Part shown: in pieces, positions 1 through 6,695 of the stretch
Position numbering within the stretch: position 1 is the first letter of the stretch
Layout of the letters: each line of letters opens with the position of its first letter
Assembly (NCBI RefSeq): GCF_014154935.1
Contig: NZ_JACEHH010000015.1
Location: 1 to 64,000, forward strand
Direction: 5' to 3'
Origin: Stieleria mannarensis
GTDB lineage: Bacteria; Planctomycetota; Planctomycetia; Pirellulales; Pirellulaceae
DNA: 64,000 nt
The notes under the pieces: generated by a model
What the model saw: the letters and a program-made list of their open reading frames with translations, nothing else
The model's database searches: none
Told to the model about the DNA's origin: nothing
Translations under genes and position numbers: made by a program

Positions 1-1
1 C

Positions 2-988
2 GCAGGCAACGGCGCCACACGGCAACCGCCCGGCGACGCCCGCAGCCCCGGTTCATCGGCCACGATCACGCTGGACGAGGAACGCTGCGAAGCGATCGGA
101 CATGCCATCGCCGACGTCTACTTGGCGATGATCTTTGAAGAAGGCCAATTCCACGCCGATCCCCACACCGACAACCTGTTTCTGCTCCAAGACGGCCGAC
201 TGGGGATCCTGGACTTCGGGATGACGGGGCGAATCGATGAAAAGCTGCGCGAGAATATCGAAGACATGCTGGTCGCGATCTCCTCGGGCGATCAAAACCG
301 TCTGACCCGTCTGATCCGCCGCGTCGGTGAAACGCCTCCGACGCTGGACGAGTCGGCGCTGTCGATCGACGTCGCCGATTTTATCGGAACCTATGGCCAG
401 CAATCGATGGACGAGTTCGATCTGGCCGGGGCGCTGACGGCGCTGACCGAATTGCTGCACAAACATTCGATCAAGCTGCCCAACCAGTCCGCCTTGTTGC
501 TGAAAATGCTGATCTCGCTCGAAGGCACGCTGTCCGAACTGGGCGCCAGTTTCGACTCGCTCAAAGTGATTCGGTCGCTGGCCCACAAAACGATGCTCCG
601 CCGGTTGAGCCCGCAACGTCGCTTCCGCCAAGCGCGGCGAATCTACTTGGAAGCCGAAAGCTTTCTCGAATCGGCGCCCGACGAAGTGGTCTCGCTGCTG
701 CAGATGGTCCGCCGCGGAGAAACCCGAATCACGCTGGAGCACCAGCGGCTGGGCCCGTCGGTCAACCGACTGGTGTTGGGCGTGATGGCCAGTGCGGTGT
801 TCTTGGGGTCGTCCCTGTTGCTCGCACAGAAGGTCACTCCACTGGTCTCGATCCCGCTTTACGTCACCACGTTGGAGCCGATCAGCGTGTTCGGGCTGAT
901 CGGCATGTTGGGTAGCATTGCGGTGATGCTGTGGTTGCTATTGGCGATCGCCCGCAGCGGTCACCTGACACGCAACAACGACGATTAA
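2..988 (+). CDS. AarF/ABC1/UbiB family protein kinase-like protein, C-terminal part (5' truncated by window)
   Basis: The reading frame is already open at base 2, so the start lies outside the window; 328 residues are visible. They carry the diagnostic UbiB/ADCK motifs FHADPHTDN and, shortly after, LDFGMTGR (the DFG magnesium-binding loop). The protein ends with two hydrophobic helices (about 783-960), the usual membrane anchor of this family. UbiB/AarF proteins are atypical kinases or ATPases that support isoprenoid-quinone biosynthesis or lipid homeostasis at the inner membrane. The seen motifs make the family secure; the physiological substrate is unknown. No partner gene is visible downstream, where the next gene is convergent. 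Confidence 0.88.
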   Translation, partial: AGNGATRQPPGDARSPGSSATITLDEERCEAIGHAIADVYLAMIFEEGQFHADPHTDNLFLLQDGRLGILDFGMTGRIDEKLRENIEDMLVAISSGDQNRLTRLIRRVGETPPTLDESALSIDVADFIGTYGQQSMDEFDLAGALTALTELLHKHSIKLPNQSALLLKMLISLEGTLSELGASFDSLKVIRSLAHKTMLRRLSPQRRFRQARRIYLEAESFLESAPDEVVSLLQMVRRGETRITLEHQRLGPSVNRLVLGVMASAVFLGSSLLLAQKVTPLVSIPLYVTTLEPISVFGLIGMLGSIAVMLWLLLAIARSGHLTRNNDD

Positions 989-1074
989 CCCGGCGTCGGC
1001 ACCGAATCCCGGTGGCGGTCACCAGCCCCAAATACGGACCACTGCAGCGAACTCTACTCGGGGCCTCACACGGA

Positions 1075-1671
1075 TCATCCGGTCCTGTCATTCTTTCCCG
1101 CGAACCGCCCAACCAACGTCGCAACGGACACAACGCAGAATGCAACTCCGAGTGCGCAGAGTGTTGCGATTGCACGCGTTTGTGGAACAACGAAAGCTTG
1201 TCGCAAACTCGATTCAGAAGTCGTCTTCAACTCTTGCTTGATCTGGTACTGACACCGCTGCCAACCATCACGAAAGGCATCGATCCTATGCCCAGGAGCG
1301 TGAATGAGATTGACGGGGACCATTGGGTTCTGCTCGGGGGCATTCCAAAGCGTCTGCCCCTCGAAGGTTGCGTCTTCAATGAAGTATTTCCTGCACTCCT
1401 TCCAGCCCCAATGATGGTCGCGTAAGTACGACGCCGCCCCATCGACTGTGACATCTTGGTTCTCGACCATGGAGAAGTAGGTGACTTCACGATCGAACTC
1501 GGGCGGAACACCGGGAGTTGTGTACTGCAGTGCAGAATCATCCAGAACACGACGTGGCCAATTGAACGATTTGTAAAACGTTAAAACTGCGCACAATGCG
1601 AAAAACGCAGAGAGTGCGAAACGAATCAAAATCCAGGCCCTCGTGTACGACAAAACATCCACCGCCACCAC
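1075..1671 (-). CDS. Hypothetical membrane protein, 198 aa
   Basis: Not a family I recognise. The predicted protein has a hydrophobic helix near residues 14-32 (WILIRFALSAFFALCAVLTF), a soluble middle rich in Trp, Tyr and charged residues, and a second hydrophobic helix near 168-188 (ATLCALGVAFCVVSVATLVG). This suggests a small protein with an extracytoplasmic domain between two membrane spans. Its amino-acid composition looks like a real protein, unlike the Arg/Pro-rich shadow frames opposite. It is convergent with the AarF-like gene. Function unknown. Confidence 0.6.
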   Translation of the reverse strand: MVAVDVLSYTRAWILIRFALSAFFALCAVLTFYKSFNWPRRVLDDSALQYTTPGVPPEFDREVTYFSMVENQDVTVDGAASYLRDHHWGWKECRKYFIEDATFEGQTLWNAPEQNPMVPVNLIHAPGHRIDAFRDGWQRCQYQIKQELKTTSESSLRQAFVVPQTRAIATLCALGVAFCVVSVATLVGRFAGKNDRTG

Positions 1672-1871
1672 ACACGCGGCGGACGCATTTTTTTTTCAAT
1701 TGCCACCAACTCCAGGCCTGCCCCCGCCGGCGAATGGTTCTCGCGACTCGGCCACGACGACAGTTTCAGCCATCGCCGCTGACGGCCAATGCACTCGATT
1801 GAAACGGCCGTGGAAAATCCCACCTCCCTGACAGCACTCTTTTCCATGGACCGTCCCGATGAAGCCTCGGA

Positions 1872-1928
1872 GGGCTGGCACAGTGTCTGCCGGCCCTTCG
1901 GGCCTAAGACACGTCGCCCGACCAGCCC
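1872..1928. repeat. Nested imperfect palindrome (REP-like hairpin)
   Basis: Three concentric inverted repeats can be read: GGGCTGG (1872-1878) with CCAGCCC (1922-1928), GTGTCT (1883-1888) with AGACAC (1907-1912), and GGCCC (1892-1896) with GGGCC (1900-1904) around TTC. The shape resembles the dispersed REP-type elements common between planctomycete genes. Confidence 0.5.
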
Positions 1929-1977
1929 AACGCGGGTCGAACCTCACTCCCCATTTCACCTTTGTCGGCAGGGCAAT

Positions 1978-2038
1978 AGCGCGCCTATCAGCACGCCTTC
2001 GGAAACGTCGCTCACGAAGGCGTGCGTTGACGCGCGCT
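1978..2038. repeat. Long hairpin downstream of the HPF-like gene
   Basis: A perfect 10-bp stem, CACGCCTTCG (1992-2001) with CGAAGGCGTG (2015-2024), is nested inside an outer stem AGCGCGC (1978-1984) with GCGCGCT (2032-2038). It lies just after the minus-strand stop codon at 2065, so it could serve as a transcription end or mRNA-stabilising hairpin. There is no clear U-tract. Confidence 0.45.
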
Positions 2039-2064
2039 TGAGGGTGGTCGCTCAGTCCATCAGC

Positions 2065-2784
2065 TCAGTCCATCAGGGCCATCCGGGCGAATTGGATCCG
2101 TTCGTATTCTTCGTCCGGAGACTGTAGCAGCGCTTGGACGGAGGGATCGATCAGGCTTTCCAGCCATTGGCCTGGCGAAATGTCATGCGAGCGTTGGTCG
2201 AAGGCATCGAAGGCGTTGAGGAACACTTCTTCGACAATGTCCGACACTTGGAACGGGTGTTCCAGACGCGAACCGATTTCCGGATAGCGTTCGATCCAGT
2301 GGCTGATCCGCGAGGCCAAAGAGGACTCGAACACATCCATTTCCTGGCGGAACCGGTGATAATCATCCTCTTGAACCGCTTGCACGATCGCTTGGACGTC
2401 GAGTTCGCCCAGCGGGGCGACATCGTGTCGGGTTCCCGCCGCGTGTTTCTCCGCGTCCTCGCCGACCCGCATCTGACGTTTGTAGGCGCGGACTTTTTTG
2501 GTCAGCTTTCGGATACAGCTTTCAAAGGCCGGGTGCACCTTGCTGTGACGCTCGCCGGTAAAGAGCGTTTTCCCCGAGAGCGTGAGGCTGGTTTTGACGT
2601 GGTAATCACGAGCCTTTTGGTGGTGCACGACGGTGATGTGCAGATCTGACACGGGGAAATCCGCCACCAGGTTTCGCAAGGTGTGCAGATCGAGTTCCAT
2701 GTCTTCAATCTCTTCGGCCGACAGTTCACAGCCCTTGGTGTCCAATTCGATTCGAAGGTTGTAGCTCTCGTCGGAAAACGTCAT
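2065..2784 (-). CDS. HPF/RaiA-like ribosome-associated protein with sigma-factor-region-2-like C-terminus
   Basis: 239 residues. The first ~110 look like a ribosome hibernation factor (HPF/YfiA, S30AE fold): LRIELDTKG, a central strand DLHITVVHH, and a Lys/Arg-rich helix CIRKLTKKVRAYKRQM that in the family contacts 16S rRNA. Residues about 150-215 are different: HPFQVSDIVEEVFLNAFDAF followed by PGQWLESLI resembles sigma-70 region 2 of ECF factors (the 'DIVQEVFLRAF..F...SF..WL' pattern). HPF proteins bind idle ribosomes in stationary phase; the sigma-like segment replaces the usual long-HPF dimerisation tail. The N-terminal assignment is moderately secure, the sigma-like reading is inference. 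The gene stands alone on the minus strand, with a hairpin after its stop. Confidence 0.65.
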   Translation of the reverse strand: MTFSDESYNLRIELDTKGCELSAEEIEDMELDLHTLRNLVADFPVSDLHITVVHHQKARDYHVKTSLTLSGKTLFTGERHSKVHPAFESCIRKLTKKVRAYKRQMRVGEDAEKHAAGTRHDVAPLGELDVQAIVQAVQEDDYHRFRQEMDVFESSLASRISHWIERYPEIGSRLEHPFQVSDIVEEVFLNAFDAFDQRSHDISPGQWLESLIDPSVQALLQSPDEEYERIQFARMALMD

Positions 2785-3063
2785 TGGTTAGCTCCTCAGC
2801 AACATTTTGATGCGATGATCGGTTCGGCCCAGCGCGCTCCATCGCCGCGACTCGGCCGCCCCCTCGCGTGACAGCACCGCTTGCTGTCCGTGAAGGCCGT
2901 CAGCGAAGCAAAGCCTGTGCCGCATTGGGCGAAGACGCACGCTTTGTGATCAATTCTGATTCCGCCGCATCCGGTGATGAGGCCGGCATCGCGATTGCAC
3001 CCAATCAGGCCCGTCGTCCTGCCGGCCCCCGGTCCCCCATTGGTCTTTACAGGAGCCTGTCCC

Positions 3064-3444
3064 ATGCGTTTGCTGATCATCACCGCACTGCTGCTGGCCA
3101 CCGCCGTCGTGGTTCCGGCGGTTCGCTCGTTCAGCGAAGAATCCGAGCCGCTCGAACGTGAAATGCAGCGGAAACTGGAGTACTCGAAACAGATCCTGGA
3201 CGGACTGGTCACCGAGGATTTTGAAAAGATCCGTCAGGGCGCGCGGTCCCTGAACGAATTCGGAAAACGTAAATGGATCGAAAACGAATCGGCGGCCTAC
3301 CGGACGCAAAACCAAGTGTTTTGGTTTACCACCGGAACCCTATTGATGGCGGCCGACAACAAGAATATCGACGGCGCCACACTGTCGTACACGCAAATGA
3401 CCCACAGCTGTGTCAATTGCCACAAATTGCTCCGCCGTCAATGA
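3064..3444 (+). CDS. Small secreted c-type cytochrome (one CxxCH)
   Basis: 126 residues from the ATG at 3064, chosen because AGGAG lies just upstream and a signal peptide (MRLLIITALLLATAVVVPA) follows at once. The mature part is alpha-helical and ends with SCVNCHKLLRRQ, one heme-attachment CxxCH close to the C-terminus, as in cytochrome c'/c-556-type four-helix bundles. It is probably a periplasmic electron carrier or ligand-binding heme protein. Similar small CxxCH proteins are frequent in planctomycetes. No redox partner lies adjacent. Confidence 0.75.
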   Translation: MRLLIITALLLATAVVVPAVRSFSEESEPLEREMQRKLEYSKQILDGLVTEDFEKIRQGARSLNEFGKRKWIENESAAYRTQNQVFWFTTGTLLMAADNKNIDGATLSYTQMTHSCVNCHKLLRRQ

Positions 3445-3470
3445 TCCCGAATCGCCGTCCGGCGACCGCC

Positions 3471-3504
3471 GCTGCACCGGTGCGAAAGCTGCACCGGTGC
3501 GAAA
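3471..3504. repeat. 17-bp tandem duplication containing a 10-bp palindrome
   Basis: GCTGCACCGGTGCGAAA occurs twice head to tail (3471-3487 and 3488-3504). Each copy contains the perfect palindrome GCACCGGTGC. It sits between the convergent cytochrome and tyrosine kinase genes. Confidence 0.7.
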
Positions 3505-3525
3505 GATTGGGCGTTGCCAGAACGG

Positions 3526-6039
3526 CTAGGCGTTGGAATCGGTCGGTTGGGCGGTGGGCAGGTGAGGTTTACCGAGCGTTGTCGCTGCGTCGGCGTCGAC
3601 CTTGTCGACACGCCCCAGGTGTTTCGTTCCCGTGACGACGTAGGTGTCCTGCGCGTTGACTTCGCGCTGATACCGACGCCGATAGCGATCGCCGTACCCG
3701 TATCCGATCGATTGGTAGCTTCCGCTGGCGCTGCTCTGGTAGGAGGCGGTGGAGTGGGTCGCGGTGAATTTGTTGATGACCACGCCCATCACTCGCGAAC
3801 CGGACCAACGCAGCATTGCGGCGGCTTCTTTCGCGTTGGGTCGACAGCGACGTCGGATGCGAATGACCAGCAGGGCGGCGTCGACGTAGGTGGTCACGAT
3901 CGCGGGATCGCTGACCATCAACAGCGGCGGGGTGTCGACGATGATAAAGTCGTAGTGATCCCGAGCCCACTGAAAAACATCGGCCAGTTCGGCCAGCGTC
4001 AGCGCTTCGGCGGGGTTAGCCGGCAGCGGTCCGCAGGGCAGGATGTCCAGGTTCTCGATCGGGGTCGGGTGCACCGCCCTATCGGCGGTCAATTCTCCGT
4101 TGAGCACGTTTGCCAGACCGACATTGGTATCCAGATTGAAACGCAGCGACAACCTGGGGCTTCGCAGGTCCAAATCGATCAGCAGGGTGCGTTTGCCGGA
4201 CTGGGCGATGGAGCAACCGACGTTGGCCGCCAGCGTGCTCTTCCCGTCTCCCGGCAGGGGACTGGTGATCTGAAAGACCTTGCTGTCGTTTTGTCGTCGA
4301 TCCAGCAACATCGCGGTTCGGACCGCGCGCACGGCCTCGGCAGCCGGGGAGTGTGGTCGATGGATCACGGCGAGTTTTGAATCGAGTCTGGCGATCGAAC
4401 CGGCAGGCAAGGGGCCTGGTTTCTGTTTGCGTGCGGCGTCGACGGGGATATGCGTCAGCACGGGCGATTGCAATTCACGCTCGATCGCCTCGGCGCTGCG
4501 AAAGGTTTTTGCCGTGGTCTCAAACAGCAGGGCGAGCAACCCGCTCAATCCCAGTCCCAACATCGCGAACACGGCCAGGTCTTTCTTCAAATCCGGTCCC
4601 GTCCGATGCGCCTTGCCGGTCGCCAACAGCGGTTGGACCAGGATTCCGCCGTCGATATCGATCAATTCCAACGCGGCAAGTTGCTGTTCCAGTTGAATCA
4701 ACATGCCCTGAATACTGGCGATCCGCCGGCGGAAGGAGGCGTCGGTGTCTTCGAACCGCTTCAGTTCATCGGCGGCCTGCTTTTCGACGTTGATCTTTTG
4801 ATCGATGACCTTCAAGTCTTCGTTGGCCACGCGTAACCGTTCACTCAAGCCACGAATGTAGGCATCCACCGCTTCACCGGCGCGTCTCATTTGTGCCTTT
4901 TGGAACCCTTCTCCACCGGCGATCCGCTGGCCTTGCTCGCTCAGCTCTCGGCGGCGTCGATCGACTTGGGCGATCAGCTCGTTCAATTTACGTTGCGAAC
5001 TTTCGATCTGCATCGCAATCGATTTGACCTCCGGGTGCGATCGACCGTACGCCAGTTCCAATTGCTCCCGCTGAATCTCCAGCGGAATCAGCTTCTTTTC
5101 CACTTCGATCTTCCGCAGTTCCAAATCGTCGGTCGTCAGATCGGCCGGCGATTCCCCTTTGAGCATCAAACGCGAGTCTTCGAAGACGTCGCTCAGCTGT
5201 CCGATGATCAACGCGACCATCAAAGGGTTCTTGTGGCGTCGTTTCATGCTCTCGGCAAATCGCAACTCGCAATCCAATTCACGCTGCTTTTGTTCCAATT
5301 CGTCGCGAAACGTCTGCAGTTGGAACTGCCGTTGTCGATGAGGATTGATGACCTGCCCATCGGGATCCCATTCCAGCGGCGCGTCTTCGCGGAACAGCTT
5401 GTAGGCTTCTTCCACTTCGGCCTGCTGCGGCAACAACTTTTCCTGGGCGCTGCTGACCAGCTGCTCGAACTCGTTGACCCGCTGCTGGCGTTCTTCTTGG
5501 AAATGTTCTCCGATCGCATCGCAAACGGAATTGACGGCGGCGACACAGACTTGCGGATCGTTCCCGTCAAAGTGCAGGGCGGCGATCATACGGTCGCGTG
5601 AATCCTTCAAATCGGTCATCGTTTGAAATCGAATCCCGCCCCGCACCAACGCGACATACTGATCGTTGCTAAGATCGCGAAGCTTGGGAATCGATCGGAG
5701 TTCCTCGTCCAGTTCGACGCGTCCGGAAATCGCGTCCGAATTGATCAGCGACTGCATCAAATTTCCGCTGGGAATTCCGCCTCGGGCAACACCGCTGGCT
5801 GTGTCGAGCGTGAGCGGCGTGTCACTCTTGAGCATCAACTTGGTTGTCGCGCGATAGGTCGTCGGCTTCTGACGATTGACCCAATATCCGAGCAGCGTCC
5901 CGAGCAGCGGCAGGATGCCGACCAGCCACTTGTAACGCCACAGCACCGTCGCAATCGTCTCTCCCTGCGGCCGTTCGGTTTCGGGGTCCATCAACCGGCC
6001 GGCGTGCGAATGGAGGTGCGGCGTCGATTGATCCAGCAT
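3526..6039 (-). CDS. Polysaccharide biosynthesis tyrosine autokinase (Wzz-BY-kinase)
   Basis: 837 residues with the full Wzc-type architecture. A first membrane helix near residue 35-52 opens a Wzz chain-length domain. A long charged coiled-coil region follows (about 180-450), then a second helix LAVFAMLGLGLSGLLALLFE. The cytoplasmic kinase has Walker A GDGKST (about 597-602), Walker A' LLIDLDLRSP (about 622-631) and Walker B FIIVDTPP (about 701-708). The C-terminus has a tyrosine cluster (TASYQSSASGSYQSIGYGYG) for trans-autophosphorylation. Such kinases control capsule or exopolysaccharide polymerisation and export at the inner membrane. No glycosyltransferase or Wza-like gene is adjacent, so the locus it serves lies elsewhere. 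Confidence 0.93.
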   Translation of the reverse strand: MLDQSTPHLHSHAGRLMDPETERPQGETIATVLWRYKWLVGILPLLGTLLGYWVNRQKPTTYRATTKLMLKSDTPLTLDTASGVARGGIPSGNLMQSLINSDAISGRVELDEELRSIPKLRDLSNDQYVALVRGGIRFQTMTDLKDSRDRMIAALHFDGNDPQVCVAAVNSVCDAIGEHFQEERQQRVNEFEQLVSSAQEKLLPQQAEVEEAYKLFREDAPLEWDPDGQVINPHRQRQFQLQTFRDELEQKQRELDCELRFAESMKRRHKNPLMVALIIGQLSDVFEDSRLMLKGESPADLTTDDLELRKIEVEKKLIPLEIQREQLELAYGRSHPEVKSIAMQIESSQRKLNELIAQVDRRRRELSEQGQRIAGGEGFQKAQMRRAGEAVDAYIRGLSERLRVANEDLKVIDQKINVEKQAADELKRFEDTDASFRRRIASIQGMLIQLEQQLAALELIDIDGGILVQPLLATGKAHRTGPDLKKDLAVFAMLGLGLSGLLALLFETTAKTFRSAEAIERELQSPVLTHIPVDAARKQKPGPLPAGSIARLDSKLAVIHRPHSPAAEAVRAVRTAMLLDRRQNDSKVFQITSPLPGDGKSTLAANVGCSIAQSGKRTLLIDLDLRSPRLSLRFNLDTNVGLANVLNGELTADRAVHPTPIENLDILPCGPLPANPAEALTLAELADVFQWARDHYDFIIVDTPPLLMVSDPAIVTTYVDAALLVIRIRRRCRPNAKEAAAMLRWSGSRVMGVVINKFTATHSTASYQSSASGSYQSIGYGYGDRYRRRYQREVNAQDTYVVTGTKHLGRVDKVDADAATTLGKPHLPTAQPTDSNA

Positions 6040-6695
6040 CGGTGAGTGGCAGGTGGGCGAGAGAAAGGCGGGAGGATCGCAGGGGGATTTTCCTGATCCA
6101 CTCTAGGGCAGGATTCGTCAAAACGACGACGATCCCAGCCGCACTTGCCTGTCCGATTGCCCTCAACCAATCCGACCGGGGTGGGAAGCACAGCTGACAT
6201 CCGCGGTTCGTCGGTGCAGTCCCGCTTTTCGAAAAGTCAGGTAAGAAGATATCGGAGGTAAAAAAATGAACAGCTGCACGATCAAACGAAGGCCCCACGC
6301 GGGGCTCAATCGAGGGTCTCGGGCGGATCACGGAGAGCACACTCGGCAAAACACGCGACGTCGGTAACGTGGTCGCCCAGGGTGAACCCAGCACTCCTCA
6401 TTCATCCCTTGGCACAACGAAAAGACCGTACACTAGGGGGGAAAAGGAAAACCAATGGCGCAATCCAGCAACGTTGCCTTCTCCCTAGCAGGAAATAAGG
6501 AATTTTCTCGAAACCTTTCTCTGCCTGGGGGCTGGCGTGGGAGTGTTGGCGTCAGCGTTTAAACTTGGGGTGCTGCGGACTGTGATGCCAAGCCCGACGG
6601 TGTAATATACCTGCCCCGGTGAATCGTCTCGACGCCGCCGCCCGCCTGGTCGCCAAGCGGCCCTTTGCCCCCCAACACCTCATGACCTTCACCTC
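6040..6695. other. Divergent intergenic region, 656 bp, one possible small ORF
   Basis: This lies between the minus-strand tyrosine kinase and the plus-strand heme dehydrogenase and must contain promoters for both. The only coding signal seen is the 33-codon frame at 6266-6367 behind a strong Shine-Dalgarno. A GCCCC/GGGGC hairpin lies inside that frame at about 6292-6305. No tRNA or known ncRNA was recognised. Confidence 0.5.
6266..6367 (+). CDS. Possible small Arg-rich peptide, 33 aa
   Basis: A GGAGGT Shine-Dalgarno at 6254-6259, six bases of A-rich spacer, and ATG at 6266 open a 33-codon frame ending in TAA. The peptide begins MNSCTIKRRP and is rich in Arg, His and Gly. I recognise no family. 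The excellent ribosome binding site is the only support; the frame could be fortuitous, as Arg-rich frames are common in this GC-rich DNA. Confidence 0.3.
   Translation: MNSCTIKRRPHAGLNRGSRADHGEHTRQNTRRR

Larger units (their letters stand above)
1672..2064. other. Intergenic region with two nested hairpins, no gene seen
   Basis: No convincing gene is present. The stretch holds a T-rich run near 1690 and two palindromic structures, listed separately, at 1872-1928 and 1978-2038. It separates the start side of the small membrane protein gene from the 3' end of the HPF-like gene. Confidence 0.5.
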
